Positions 20,284 through 31,147 are shown, counted from the stretch's first letter. The stretch is DNA of 64,000 bases from Rathayibacter sp. VKM Ac-2857 (GCF_013205025.1 NZ_JABMLE010000002.1:909775-973774), one strand, 5' to 3'. Numbers and translations: made by a program. Notes: generated by a model from the letters alone, not told the origin.

Positions 20284-21850
20284 ACGGGTCTCCCTCGGGT
20301 GCGGCCCACGCGTCGCGGGGCGTCGGGGCGGCGACCGGGCGCCGTCCCCAGTGGTGGCTGGCGTCGCGCTCGGCCGCGGCGGTCCCCGCCCGGCCCACGC
20401 GCTCGAAGAAGGCGAGCCCGTCGGCGACGCTCATCACCGGCACCAGCGGCGTCACCGGGCCGGCGACCGTGTGCACGCGCGCCGAGGCGAGCCCGAGCAT
20501 CCGCTGGAGCGGCCCCTGCTGCACGCCCACGCTCTGCATGCGGGCGAGCGGGACGACCGTGACGCGGCGCCAGACGGCTCCGCTGCGCAGGACCACGACG
20601 TCCTCCGCCAGCCGGAACCCGGTGCGCCGCCAGGAGAACGGGCGGAGCAGCATCGCCGAGCGGGGCGCGCTGGTGAAGCCGGGGGCGTCCCGGCGGCGGA
20701 GCGCGTCGCCGACCGGGGTGGCCTCCGACCCGGCGTCGGCACCGGGCAGCAGCAGCGCGAGCACGCGCTCGACCGCCGCGAGGTCGCCGACCGGCAGGAT
20801 CGTGGTGTTCGGCTCGCCGTTCGCGCCGCGCGAGGCCGCGTGCCCAGCCCGGTCGATCTTGACCTGCCACCAGCCGAACGGGCGCCAGAGCAGCGGCTGG
20901 GTGATCTCGACGGCATGGATCCGGCCGGGCGGCAGGGTGTCGCTGCTGGTCGAGAGCACGCCGTAGCCGACGCGGACGCCGTCGGGCGTCGACGCGATCG
21001 AGTAGCGCAGCGAGCGGACGAACTGGCGGATGTAGTAGCTGCCGGAGCCGATCAGGCCGGGCAGGATCGCGAACAGCACGTAGGGCGAGCCGTAGACCGA
21101 GGTGAGGACCACGGCGACGATCGCCACCACCAGGAAGAGCGTGAAGCCACTGAACACCAGCGAGCCGAGCAGGCGGCCCGGTGGGATCGAGACGACCGAC
21201 TCGGGCGGCGTGTCCTCGGCCGGCTCGCCGAACTCCTCGATCCGGCGAGCCAGGAAGCCGCCGGCCGGCGCCTCCCCCGCGACCGCCTCCCGCTCGCGCA
21301 CGCCCGAGGCCAGCCGCAGGATGTCGCGGCGCAGGGCGTCGACGAGCCGCGAGCCGAGGTAGGAGAGCTGCACGTTCGCGTCCTGCCCGGCGACGCTGAC
21401 CTCGAGCTTCGCCGCGCCGAACAGCCGCGCGAACAGCGGGCGCTGCACGGCGATCCCCTGGATGCGGTCGAGCCGCGCGCGGCGGTTGGTGCGGAAGAGC
21501 ACTCCTGAGCGCACCTCGACGATCTCGTCGGTGATGCGGAAGGTGTGCATCCGCCAGGACAGCCAGAAGGCGAGGACGGCGACGGCGAGACCCGCGGCCA
21601 CGGCGAGCAGCGCCCAGCCGATCAGCCCGCGGTCGATCAGCGCGTCGACCGGGTCGCCGCTCTCGTAGTCCCCCGGGCCGGGGAGGAAGAGCTCGAGGAG
21701 GCGCTCGCGGAGGTTGGTGATCAGGATGCCGAGGACGACCAGCAGGCCGATCCCGCCCTTGAGCACCGGGGTCGCCGGGTGCAGGCGGTGCCACTCGCCG
21801 TCGGCGAGGTCGGTCTCGATGCCGCGGACTGCCGCCGGAGCCTCGCTCAC
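20276..21850 (-). CDS. Bacterial PH-domain (YdbT-like) membrane protein
   Basis: A 524-residue protein with two pairs of membrane helices (about 30-50, 65-90, 215-235, 245-265) alternating with three bacterial PH-like (DUF304/bPH2) domains. The repeated RxxRxxxIQGIAVQRP / GRIHAVEITQPLLWRPFGWW / ARMQSVGVQQGPLQRML segments mark them. The GTG start at 21850 overlaps the stop of the preceding PH gene (GTGA). YdbS/YdbT pairs are membrane proteins of uncertain function. The frame upstream to 22297 is not used. Confidence 0.87.
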   Translation of the reverse strand: MSEAPAAVRGIETDLADGEWHRLHPATPVLKGGIGLLVVLGILITNLRERLLELFLPGPGDYESGDPVDALIDRGLIGWALLAVAAGLAVAVLAFWLSWRMHTFRITDEIVEVRSGVLFRTNRRARLDRIQGIAVQRPLFARLFGAAKLEVSVAGQDANVQLSYLGSRLVDALRRDILRLASGVREREAVAGEAPAGGFLARRIEEFGEPAEDTPPESVVSIPPGRLLGSLVFSGFTLFLVVAIVAVVLTSVYGSPYVLFAILPGLIGSGSYYIRQFVRSLRYSIASTPDGVRVGYGVLSTSSDTLPPGRIHAVEITQPLLWRPFGWWQVKIDRAGHAASRGANGEPNTTILPVGDLAAVERVLALLLPGADAGSEATPVGDALRRRDAPGFTSAPRSAMLLRPFSWRRTGFRLAEDVVVLRSGAVWRRVTVVPLARMQSVGVQQGPLQRMLGLASARVHTVAGPVTPLVPVMSVADGLAFFERVGRAGTAAAERDASHHWGRRPVAAPTPRDAWAAPEGDPYA

Positions 21851-22518
21851 AGGCCGGCCCGGCGCGACTCCGCCAGCGCGACGAGTCGATCGCGCAGCTC
21901 CTCGGCGTCGCCGTCGACGAGCCCGGGGATGCTGACGCCGGTCGCCGCGGCGGCGGTCACGAAGCGCAGATCGGCCAGGCCGAGCGCGCGGGCGAGCGGC
22001 CCGCGGTTGACGTCGATCAGCTGCATGCGGCCGTAGGGCACCGAGACGAAGCGCTGGAACATGATGCCGCGGCGGAAGAGCAGGTCGTCCTCGCGCAGCT
22101 GGTAGCCGTAGGCGCGGGCGCGACGGGGAGCGACGACGAGCATCGTGACGGCGAGGACCGCGGCCGCGAGGACGAGGATCCAGGCCCAGTCGACCCCGAT
22201 CAGGAGCAGGAAGGCCGGCACGGCGAGCAGCACCACGCTCGAGACCACGGCCGAGACGACCTCGACGGCCACGTACTTCGGCGAGACGCGCCGCCACGGG
22301 CCCGCCAGGTCGAGCCGGTCGCCACTCGGGGAGTCGGGCGCGGCGGGGTCGAGCCGGACGCCCTCCGGCTGGACGGCGTCGTGCTCCGGTCGGACCGCCT
22401 CATGCTCCGGCTGGACCGCGTCGCGCTCCTGCTCGAGCGCCGCCTCGCGACTCCGTGCCTCGCGGCGGCTCAGCGGCTCCGGAGCGGCCGAGGGGGTCGC
22501 CTCCTGGTCGTCGGCCAT
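21847..22518 (-). CDS. Bacterial PH-domain (YdbS-like) membrane protein
   Basis: A 223-residue partner of the larger PH protein. It has a charged N-terminal region with three tandem copies of a seven-residue unit (AVQPEHE / AVRPEHD / AVQPEG-) around 32-53, two membrane helices (about 90-110 and 115-135) and one bacterial PH domain (YGYQLREDDLLFRRGIMFQRF, then GRMQLIDVNRGPLARALGL). The ATG at 22518 has GGGAGGA about 9 nt upstream. It is coupled to the next gene by a 4-nt overlap. Confidence 0.85.
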   Translation of the reverse strand: MADDQEATPSAAPEPLSRREARSREAALEQERDAVQPEHEAVRPEHDAVQPEGVRLDPAAPDSPSGDRLDLAGPWRRVSPKYVAVEVVSAVVSSVVLLAVPAFLLLIGVDWAWILVLAAAVLAVTMLVVAPRRARAYGYQLREDDLLFRRGIMFQRFVSVPYGRMQLIDVNRGPLARALGLADLRFVTAAAATGVSIPGLVDGDAEELRDRLVALAESRRAGL

Positions 22519-22558
22519 GATGACGTCCTCCCTGCCTGCGTCCGAGCGGGCGTCGGCG

Positions 22559-23035
22559 TCAGGCGTGGTTCACCTCGCCGACAGCGGGGTCGTCGTCGTC
22601 GGTCGGCGGGATGGTGCACAGGTGCTCGGCGACCAGACCGGCCACCAGCAGGACGATCGCGCCGACGATGGCGGCCACGTCCTGCCACACGGAGCCTAGC
22701 GAAGGCACCACCGGCCGGCTCAGCAGGTAGACGAGCACCCCGCCGGACGCCCCGAGCAGCAGCGCGCCGACGAGGCTGGACGCCTTGGCCAGCACCACGA
22801 CGCGCATCGCGCGGAAGGGGTCGATGGGGCGGCGCAGCGTCCCCTTCGTCGCCCGGTGGATCGGGATCGCGAAGCCGATCACGAGCGCCGCGACCACCAC
22901 GAGGGTGAGCGGGACGGTGAGCGGCGGGATCAGCACCGGGCGCCCTGCGGAGGCGATCGCCAGGTCGATCAAAAAGCCGGCGACGGCGCCGACGAGGGCC
23001 AGGCCGAGCAGGGAGCTGATGCGGGTGCGCTTCAC
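22559..23035 (-). CDS. DUF3180 family membrane protein
   Basis: A 158-residue protein with four predicted membrane helices and a short acidic tail, the usual DUF3180 layout, found next to folK throughout actinobacteria. The GTG start at 23035 overlaps the folK stop by 4 nt (GTGA), the same coupling used between the neighbouring fol genes. Function is unknown; it may be a small integral membrane component. A longer frame to 23239 lies antiphase within folK and is rejected. Confidence 0.87.
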   Translation of the reverse strand: MKRTRISSLLGLALVGAVAGFLIDLAIASAGRPVLIPPLTVPLTLVVVAALVIGFAIPIHRATKGTLRRPIDPFRAMRVVVLAKASSLVGALLLGASGGVLVYLLSRPVVPSLGSVWQDVAAIVGAIVLLVAGLVAEHLCTIPPTDDDDPAVGEVNHA

Positions 23036-23670
23036 GGAGTGCTGCTCTCGGGGTCGGTGCGGCCGGGGGCGGTGCTCGGTGCGGTGGGGGTCGTTCCGCG
23101 GGAGGCGTCTCCCGAGGACCGCGTGCGTCGCCACGCTATCGCCTCGGGCCGGTCGGTCACCCGGTCCGTCGCGCGAGCGCGAAGCTCGGCGATCGGGCCG
23201 CGTCCCGCCAGGACGGCGTGCGGCTCGACGTCGAGCCACGGCTCGAGCACGAAGGCGCGCTCGCCGGCGCGGGGGTGCGGGAGCGTGAGGTGCGCGTCAT
23301 CGCGGGTCACCCCGCCGATCGCGATCACGTCGATGTCGAGCGTGCGGTCGCCCCAGCGCTCCTCGCCCTCGCCGCGGACCCGCCCGCCCGCGCTCTCGAT
23401 CGCGGCCGTCGCGGCGAGCAGGTCGTCGGGGTCGAGGGTCGTCGATCCGATCGCCACGGCGTTGAAGTAGGCGGGCGCGGCCTCGTCGACGCCGTCGAGC
23501 TTCCAGGCCGGCGACTCGACGACCTTCGACACCGCGTCGAGGCGGAGCCCGGGCGTCGTCGCGAGTGCCCGGACGGCGGTCTCGAGGTGGGCGAGCCGGT
23601 CGCCGAGATTGCTCCCCAGGGCGAGGACGACGCGGCGCCCGGGCAGCAGCCGTTGCGGCCGGGGCCTCAC
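23032..23670 (-). CDS. folK: 2-amino-4-hydroxy-6-hydroxymethyldihydropteridine diphosphokinase
   Basis: A 212-residue HPPK that pyrophosphorylates 6-hydroxymethyl-dihydropterin before FolP. Motifs seen: VVLALGSNLGDR (15-26), SKVVESPAWKLDG, FNAVAIGSTTL and the metal/ATP-binding RWGDRTLDIDVIAIGG near 103-118. It is somewhat longer than the ~160-residue E. coli enzyme because of a polar C-terminal extension (about 165-212). The GTG start overlaps the folB stop by 4 nt. Confidence 0.95.
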   Translation of the reverse strand: MRPRPQRLLPGRRVVLALGSNLGDRLAHLETAVRALATTPGLRLDAVSKVVESPAWKLDGVDEAAPAYFNAVAIGSTTLDPDDLLAATAAIESAGGRVRGEGEERWGDRTLDIDVIAIGGVTRDDAHLTLPHPRAGERAFVLEPWLDVEPHAVLAGRGPIAELRARATDRVTDRPEAIAWRRTRSSGDASRGTTPTAPSTAPGRTDPESSTP

Positions 23671-24080
23671 GGGCGGACCCGGGTGATCTGCACGGCGACG
23701 TCGTCGAACGGCAGCGGGATGGGCGCGTCGGGCTTGTGCACGGTGATCCGGACCACCTCGGCGGCGGCGAAGCTCAGCGCGACCGCGGCCAGGCGCTCGG
23801 CGACGGTCTCGATCAGGTCGACCGGGTCGCGGGTGACGGCGTCCGCCAGCGCGATCGCCAGCTCGCCGTAGTGCACCGTCTCGGCCAGCGCGTCGCCGTT
23901 CGCGGCGGGGGTGAGGTCGAGCCAGACCGTGGCGTCGATGACGAAGTCCTGGCCGTTCTCGCGCTCGAAGTCGAAGACGCCGTGGTGCGCGCGCACCCGC
24001 AGGCCGGTGAGGGTGATCGAGTCGCGCAGGGCGAGCGCGGCGGCGTCGAGGCCGGGTCGGGCGGCGGCGGGGTCGGTCAC
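23667..24080 (-). CDS. folB: Dihydroneopterin aldolase
   Basis: A 137-residue FolB-type aldolase that cleaves dihydroneopterin to 6-hydroxymethyl-dihydropterin. SITLTGLRVRAHHGVFDFER with the substrate-contacting Glu and DFVIDATVWLDL match the family, as does the Lys in ITVHKPDAPI near the C-terminus. The GTG start overlaps the folP stop (GTGA), keeping the fol genes translationally coupled. Confidence 0.95.
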   Translation of the reverse strand: MTDPAAARPGLDAAALALRDSITLTGLRVRAHHGVFDFERENGQDFVIDATVWLDLTPAANGDALAETVHYGELAIALADAVTRDPVDLIETVAERLAAVALSFAAAEVVRITVHKPDAPIPLPFDDVAVQITRVRP

Positions 24081-24937
24081 GAGAGCTCCTCCTGGAGGCG
24101 GGCGCCGAGCGCGAGGGCGCGGGCGCTCGAGCGGACGTCGTGCACGCGGACGCCCCAGGCGCCGCGGTCGACGGCAGCGAGACTCAGCAGCGCCGTCACG
24201 TCGTCGCGGTCGGCGGCGGTCGAACCGGCCGGGGCGAACGGAGCGAGGAAGCGCTTGCGGGAGTGGCCGACCAGCACGGGCAGCCCGAGGGAGACGATCG
24301 CGTCGAGGTGCGCGAGCAGCGCCCAGTCGTGGCCGCCGTCCTTCGCGAAGCCGAAGCCGGGATCGAGGATCAGGTGCTCGTCGCGGATGCCCGCCGCCCT
24401 GGCCGCGTCGACGCGGCGCTCGAGCTCGGAGCGCACCTCGGCGACCACGTCGGCGTAGGTGGCGAGCCGGGTCATCCCGGCGCTGTGGCCGCGCCAGTGC
24501 ATCGCGATGTAGACCGCTCCGCGCTCGGCGACCAGCGGGAGCATCGCGGGGTCGGCGAGCCCGCCGGAGACGTCGTTGACGACGACCGCGCCCGCGTCGA
24601 GTGCGGCCTCGGCGGTCGCGGCGCTCATCGTGTCGATGCTGACCCGGACGCCCTCGGCCGCGAGGGCGCGGACGACCGGGAGCACGCGCGCCTGCTCGGC
24701 GGTGGCGTCGACGCGCGCGGCGCCGGGCCGGGTCGACTCCCCGCCGACGTCGACGAGGTCGGCGCCGAAGGCGGCGGGGCCCTCACCGGAGGGACGGCTC
24801 ATCCCGATCCCGTGCCGCACCGCGTCGTCGACGGAGACCCAGCGACCGCCGTCGCTGAAGGAGTCGGGGGTGACGTTGAGGATCCCGAGGAGGGCGGCGC
24901 GGTGGCCGGGGGCGAGATCGGTGACGGCGGGCCCCAC
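24077..24937 (-). CDS. folP: Dihydropteroate synthase
   Basis: A 286-residue TIM-barrel enzyme joining p-aminobenzoate to the pterin; the sulfonamide target. Conserved pieces are GILNVTPDSFSDGGRW (18-33), DLVDVGGESTRPGA, VVNDVSGGLADP, LDPGFGFAKDGGHDW and LVGHSRKRFL. Normal length. It starts with GTG one nucleotide after the folE stop. Confidence 0.96.
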   Translation of the reverse strand: MGPAVTDLAPGHRAALLGILNVTPDSFSDGGRWVSVDDAVRHGIGMSRPSGEGPAAFGADLVDVGGESTRPGAARVDATAEQARVLPVVRALAAEGVRVSIDTMSAATAEAALDAGAVVVNDVSGGLADPAMLPLVAERGAVYIAMHWRGHSAGMTRLATYADVVAEVRSELERRVDAARAAGIRDEHLILDPGFGFAKDGGHDWALLAHLDAIVSLGLPVLVGHSRKRFLAPFAPAGSTAADRDDVTALLSLAAVDRGAWGVRVHDVRSSARALALGARLQEELS

Positions 24938-24938
24938 G

Positions 24939-25529
24939 TCAGGCCTCCCGCGCGGCGCCGATCAGCGCGATGATCTCGGCGCGCGCGGCGGGGTCGGCGA
25001 GCGTGCCGCGCGCGGCGACGGTGACGGTCGAGCTCGCGGTCTGGCGCGCTCCGCGCATCCGGACGCAGCCGTGCTCGGCGTCGACGACGACCAGCACGCC
25101 CTCGGGCGAGAGGCCCGCGTCGAGCACGTCCGCGATCTGCTCGGTGAGGCGCTCCTGCAGCTGCGGCCGCGAGGCGACGGTCTCGACGACCCGCGGGAGC
25201 TTGCCGAGGCCGACGACCCGCTCGCCGGCGCGGTAGGCGATGTGCGCGACGCCGGCGAAGGGCAGCAGGTGGTGCTCGCAGACCGAGCGGAACGCGAGAT
25301 CGCGGACGACCACGGTCTGCGTCGCCGGCGGCTGCTCGCCCTCCTCGACGACCGCGAAGGTCTCGGCGAGGTGCGAGGCGGGATCGAGGTCGAACTCGCC
25401 GAAGAACTCCTCGTAGGAGTCGGCGAAGCGCTGCGGGGTCGTCGCGAGCCCCTCGCGGCCCGGGTCCTCCCCGATGGCCGCGAGGAGCTCGGCCACGGCG
25501 GCCTCGATGCGCGCCCTGTCGACCGGCAC
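24939..25529 (-). CDS. folE: GTP cyclohydrolase I
   Basis: A 196-residue FolE, first enzyme of folate synthesis, converting GTP to dihydroneopterin triphosphate. It carries the zinc ligands in FRSVCEHHLLPF and in EHGCVRMRGAR, and the GKLPRVVETVASRPQLQE segment. The GTG start lies 7 nt after the ftsH stop, so folE is probably read on the ftsH transcript. No pterin- or THF-type riboswitch was recognised upstream. Confidence 0.96.
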   Translation of the reverse strand: MPVDRARIEAAVAELLAAIGEDPGREGLATTPQRFADSYEEFFGEFDLDPASHLAETFAVVEEGEQPPATQTVVVRDLAFRSVCEHHLLPFAGVAHIAYRAGERVVGLGKLPRVVETVASRPQLQERLTEQIADVLDAGLSPEGVLVVVDAEHGCVRMRGARQTASSTVTVAARGTLADPAARAEIIALIGAAREA

Positions 25530-25536
25530 GGTGCTG

Positions 25537-27546
<2,010 letters not shown>

Positions 27547-27598
27547 GAATGTTGCGGGCGCAGGCCCGGCACCTTTCTGACGAGGAAATGTGAGTGTC

Positions 27599-27646
27599 AG
27601 GCTACCTCCCGCTCTCTGAGCGGACGCCACGCGTTCGCCCTGGGCG
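27599..27646 (-). promoter_or_regulatory. ftsH promoter with ClgR-like activator box
   Basis: On the coding strand CGCCCAGGGCGAAC (27646-27633) is identical to the box in front of clpC, and is again followed after exactly 28 nt by a -10-like hexamer, TAGCCT (27604-27599). A shared activator of protein-quality-control genes is inferred, with ClgR the best candidate. Confidence 0.6.
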
Positions 27647-27680
27647 GAGGAAGCGTCGGCTGGGCGCGGGGCGGCCTCTT

Positions 27681-27809
27681 CATGCTGATCGAGTAGCCCG
27701 CGCAGCGGGTGTATCGAGATCCACCACCGTCAGAAGCCGAGCCTGCAGACCCGCCCTGCTGGTGGTGGCGGGTCTCGATACGCCCCTGCGGGGCTACTCG
27801 ACCAGCATG
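27681..27809. repeat. REP-like cluster 2 (canonical two-unit element)
   Basis: The cleanest copy of the family. A reverse unit starts CATGCTGATCGAGTAGCCCG, followed by the linker with GCAGACCCGCCCTGCTGGTG, and a forward unit ends GGGGCTACTCGACCAGCATG. Each unit can fold (TCGA...GCCC / GGGC...TCGA) and the whole 129 bp is a loose inverted repeat. It lies between the ftsH 5' region and the YhgE 3' end. Confidence 0.85.
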
Positions 27810-27843
27810 AGGCGTGCCCGGTCGCCCAGCTGGGCCGCTCCGG

Positions 27844-30264
27844 TCACGCCGTCTCGAGGAGGGGCTCCGGGTCGCGCAGGGCCGGGGTCAGGCCGCGGCG
27901 GCGGCGGGCGGCGGCCAGCACGGTGACGGCGAGGGCGCCGAGCAGCCAGAGCGAGAGCACCAGCACGGCGTTCGCGACGCCGATGCTGCCGCCGGCGATC
28001 AGGGAGCGGAACGCCTCGACCGTGTAAGTCAGCGGCAGCACGCCGTGCAGGACCTGGAAGAAGGCGGGCGCCGTCTCGATCGGATAGGTGCCGCCGGCCG
28101 AGGAGAGCTGGAGCACGATCAGCAGCAGCGCGAGGAAGCGGCCAGGCGCGTCGAGCAGGGCGATCAGCGCCTGGTTGATCGCGACGAAGGTCAGGCTGGT
28201 GAGCACCGCGATCCCCATCAGCGCGGGGAGCTGCGCCATCTCGACGCCGACGCCGAAGCGGATCACCAGCGCGGCGAGGACTCCCTGCGCCACGGCCATC
28301 AGCGCACCGGGGAGGTAGCTGCGCAGCGCGATCACGCACGCGGGCCGGCGGGCGGCGAGCAGGCGCTCGCTCAGCGGCGCGCTCATCAGGTAGAAGGCGA
28401 GGGCGCCGACCCAGAGCGCGAGGGCCATGAAGTAGGGCGCGAGGCCGGAGCCGTACTCGGGCACGCGGTTCAGGCGCTCGGTGTCGAGCGCGACGGGGGC
28501 CGCGGCGACGGCGCTGAGCGCGTCGGCCTGATCCGCCGTGTAGGAGGGTACGTCGGCGGCTCCGTCGGCCAGCTTCCCGGACAGCGTCTCGGAGCCGGAG
28601 GCGAGGGAGTCGAGGCCCGAGGCGAGGCCGCCGGCGCCGGTCGCGGCGTCCGCGGAGCCCTGCGCCGCTCCGGCCGCCCCCGTGGCGAGGGCGTCGGAAC
28701 CGGAGGCGAGGGAGGCGGTGCCCGAGGCGAGCGCGCCGGCCCCGCTCGCGGCGGAGTCGAGGCCGCTCGTCAGCGGGCCGACGCTGCCGGCGAGAGTGCC
28801 GGTGCCGGCGGCGACCTGCGCCGCTCCGGAGTCGAGGGACACGGCGCCGGTCGCGAGGGACTGCGCGCCGGCGCTGAGCGACTGCGCGCCGGAGTCGGCC
28901 GTCGCGGCTCCGGTGGCGAGCGACTGCACGCCGGTCGTGAGATCGGCGGCCCCGGAGGACACGGAGGTGGCGCCCGCGGCGAGCGCGGTCAGCCCGCCGG
29001 AGGAGTCGCCGACGAGCGCCGACGACCCGGCGGCGAGGGTCTGCGCGCCCTGGTCCGCGGCGGTCGCACCGGCCGAGACGCCGGCGGCCCCGGTCTCCAG
29101 CTGCGTGAGGAGCGCGATCCGCTCGGGGTCCGTGAGGGTGCTGTAGCCCGCGATCAGCGACTGGAGACCGCCGTCGACCGTCGCCGCTCCCGCGGCCAGG
29201 GCAGGAGTGCTCGCGGCGAGCGCCGCCGAGCCGTCGCGCAGCGTCCCGGCTCCGGCGAGCGCCGCCGTCGCGCCGTCGGAGACGGAGGACGCGCCCTCGG
29301 CGAGGGACTGCGCGCCGGTCGCGGCCGTCGCCGCCCCTGCGGACAGAGCGGCGGTGCCGGTGGCGAGGCTCGCCGCTCCGGTCGCCAGGTCCGATGCTCC
29401 GCCGTCGAGGGTCCGGGCGCCCGAGGCGACCGACTGCGCGCCGGTGTTCAGCGCGGCGGCGGACGACGGCAGCGCGGCCGTCCCGTCGGCCAGCTGCTGC
29501 AGCCCGGAGGAGAGGGTCGCCGCGCCGTCCGCGGCGGAGTCGGCGCCGGAGCGGAGCGAGTCCGCCCCGGTCGAGAGCTGCGCCGTGCCGTCCTGCAGCT
29601 GCTCCAGGCCGACGACGAGCTCGTCCGAGCCGCTCGACGCGGTGTCCGCGCCGTCGGCGAGCTGCGTCGCGCCGTCGGCGGCCTGCTCGAGGCTGTCGTG
29701 GACGTCCGTGAAGCCGACGTAGACGTTCTTCAGGTAGCTCTCGCCGACCTGCTTCTCGAGGGTCTGGGTGACGGTGCTGCCGATCGTCGCGGCGATGTTG
29801 CCGACGATCAGGTTGGCGCCGTCGTTCGTCGCGATCGTCAGCCGGGCCGCGGTCGCCGCCGACGGGTCGTCTCCGCCGACCGAGGCGACGTCGGCCGAGA
29901 AGCCGGCGGGAACGGTCAGCACCGCGTAGACGGCGCCGGAGGCGAGCTCGCTCGCGGCCTCGTCGGCGTCGGTCCGCGTCCAGTCGAAGTTCGAGGCGGA
30001 GGTGCTCGACGTCAGCTCGTCGGTCAGCGCGTCGCCGAGCGCCAGGGCCGAGCCGTCGGAGGCGGTCGCGCCGGTGTCCTCGTTCACGATCGCCGCGGGG
30101 ACGGTGTCGAGGTGGTGGGTCGGGTCGAGGTTCGCCGAGGTCAGCAGTCCCGCGTAGATCAGCGGGATGAGCGCGATGGCGGAGAAGACGACGACGAGGC
30201 GCGGGGAGACCGAGCGCAGACGGTGGAGGAGCCGGGGTGAGCGGCGGGCGGCGGAGGCGGGCAT
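27844..30264 (-). CDS. YhgE/Pip-family membrane protein
   Basis: An 806-residue protein with an N-terminal membrane helix (about 26-46), a very large external region and a C-terminal bundle of five to six helices, an ABC-2-permease-like layout. The external part from about 190 to 570 consists of degenerate Ala/Gly/Ser repeats of the type LATGAASLATGTAALSAGAA. Family members include phage infection protein Pip and type VII secretion EsaA relatives; the role here is open. SD GAAGGA lies inside the end of the TetR gene 7 nt upstream, so the two form an operon. Confidence 0.85.
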   Translation of the reverse strand: MPASAARRSPRLLHRLRSVSPRLVVVFSAIALIPLIYAGLLTSANLDPTHHLDTVPAAIVNEDTGATASDGSALALGDALTDELTSSTSASNFDWTRTDADEAASELASGAVYAVLTVPAGFSADVASVGGDDPSAATAARLTIATNDGANLIVGNIAATIGSTVTQTLEKQVGESYLKNVYVGFTDVHDSLEQAADGATQLADGADTASSGSDELVVGLEQLQDGTAQLSTGADSLRSGADSAADGAATLSSGLQQLADGTAALPSSAAALNTGAQSVASGARTLDGGASDLATGAASLATGTAALSAGAATAATGAQSLAEGASSVSDGATAALAGAGTLRDGSAALAASTPALAAGAATVDGGLQSLIAGYSTLTDPERIALLTQLETGAAGVSAGATAADQGAQTLAAGSSALVGDSSGGLTALAAGATSVSSGAADLTTGVQSLATGAATADSGAQSLSAGAQSLATGAVSLDSGAAQVAAGTGTLAGSVGPLTSGLDSAASGAGALASGTASLASGSDALATGAAGAAQGSADAATGAGGLASGLDSLASGSETLSGKLADGAADVPSYTADQADALSAVAAAPVALDTERLNRVPEYGSGLAPYFMALALWVGALAFYLMSAPLSERLLAARRPACVIALRSYLPGALMAVAQGVLAALVIRFGVGVEMAQLPALMGIAVLTSLTFVAINQALIALLDAPGRFLALLLIVLQLSSAGGTYPIETAPAFFQVLHGVLPLTYTVEAFRSLIAGGSIGVANAVLVLSLWLLGALAVTVLAAARRRRGLTPALRDPEPLLETA

Positions 30265-30271
30265 GGTCCTT

Positions 30272-30874
30272 CTACTTCGAGGAGTCGGTGACGAGGGTGG
30301 TGAGCCGCGGCGTCGCGACTCCGGTGACGAGGAGCTCGGCGATCTCGGCCGAGGCGGCGGCGGCGGAACGGCGGTCGTCGCCGTCGAGCAGCCAGCCGAC
30401 GACGAGCCAGACGGTCCCGGCGGCGAGGAAGACAGCGAAGCGCTCCACTCGGGCGCGGTCCCCCGCCTCCTGCGCGGCCAGGGGCGAGAAGGTGAGCAGC
30501 CGCTGCGCGAGGAAGGCGACGACCGATTCCTGGACGGAGCGGGCGGTGCCTCCGCTCAGCGCGCGGCGGTAGAAGTCGGCGTGCTCGAGGAGTCCCGAGA
30601 GCAGGCCGCGCACGACACGGGGCACCGCGGTCTCCCAGACGTCCTGCGGCGAGGGCGGCACGACCTCGGCGAACAGCGCGTGCATCCGCTCGAGCGCGGC
30701 GGCCTCGACCAGCGAGGGGACGTCGCCGAAGTGCTGGTAGAAGGTCGGCCGGCTGACGCGGGCGGCGGTGCAGAGCTCGGTGATCGACGGCTGGTCGTCG
30801 CCCGGGTGGTCGAGCGCGGCGGTGATCGCGGCGATCAGCTGCTCGCGGGAGCGGGCGAGGCGGGGGTCGGTCAT
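30272..30874 (-). CDS. TetR family transcriptional regulator
   Basis: A 200-residue repressor with an N-terminal TetR HTH (about 25-55; ITELCTAARVSRPTFYQHFG) and an all-helical ligand domain. The ATG at 30874 has a perfect AAAGGAGG 4-5 nt upstream, which excludes the longer frame to 31177 that runs through repeats. A 32-bp palindrome overlaps the SD and leader. It probably represses itself and the downstream YhgE-type gene. Ligand unknown. Confidence 0.9.
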   Translation of the reverse strand: MTDPRLARSREQLIAAITAALDHPGDDQPSITELCTAARVSRPTFYQHFGDVPSLVEAAALERMHALFAEVVPPSPQDVWETAVPRVVRGLLSGLLEHADFYRRALSGGTARSVQESVVAFLAQRLLTFSPLAAQEAGDRARVERFAVFLAAGTVWLVVGWLLDGDDRRSAAAASAEIAELLVTGVATPRLTTLVTDSSK

Positions 30875-30883
30875 GTCGCCTCC

Positions 30884-30915
30884 TTTACGTTCGTAATTTA
30901 CATTACATCCGTAAA
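30884..30915 (-). promoter_or_regulatory. Operator of the TetR-YhgE operon
   Basis: A hyphenated palindrome: TTTACG-N3-GTAAT-TTAC-ATTAC-N3-CGTAAA, with the outer 6-bp and inner 5-bp arms pairing perfectly around one centre. It begins 10 nt upstream of the ATG and overlaps the Shine-Dalgarno region. The AT-rich island stands out in 70% GC DNA, as expected for a promoter/operator. Confidence 0.75.
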
Positions 30916-30953
30916 GGAGCCGGGGGAAGGCATCTCTCCATTGCTGACGACGC

Positions 30954-31147
30954 GGGGTCTCGATACGCCCCTCCGGGGCTACTCGACCAGCATGGGGAGA
31001 CACAGCAGCTCGCCCGTTCCTTGTTGATCGAGTAGCCCGCGCAGCGGGCGTATCGAGATCCGCCGTTGCCAGAAGTCGAGTCTGCAGCCCTCCCTGCTGA
31101 TGACGGCGGGTCTCGATACGCCCCTGCGGGGCTACTCGACCAGCATG
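30954..31147. repeat. REP-like cluster 3
   Basis: Three units: forward (30954-30994), reverse (about 31023-31060) and forward (31108-31147), the last two joined by the usual linker (AGTCTGCAGCCCTCCCTGCTG). It occupies most of the 322-bp gap between the TetR gene and the lipid-kinase gene; nothing else is seen there except the TetR operator. Confidence 0.85.

Noticed and set aside
25530-25536. Riboswitch before the folate genes
   Set aside because: Only a 7-nt gap separates ftsH and folE, and the ftsH leader shows promoter elements but no aptamer-like fold that I could identify.
27814-30240. An 808-codon plus-strand frame opposite the YhgE gene
   Set aside because: Gly/Arg-rich shadow of the repetitive YhgE coding sequence; the minus strand has signal/anchor helices, an SD and a regulator.
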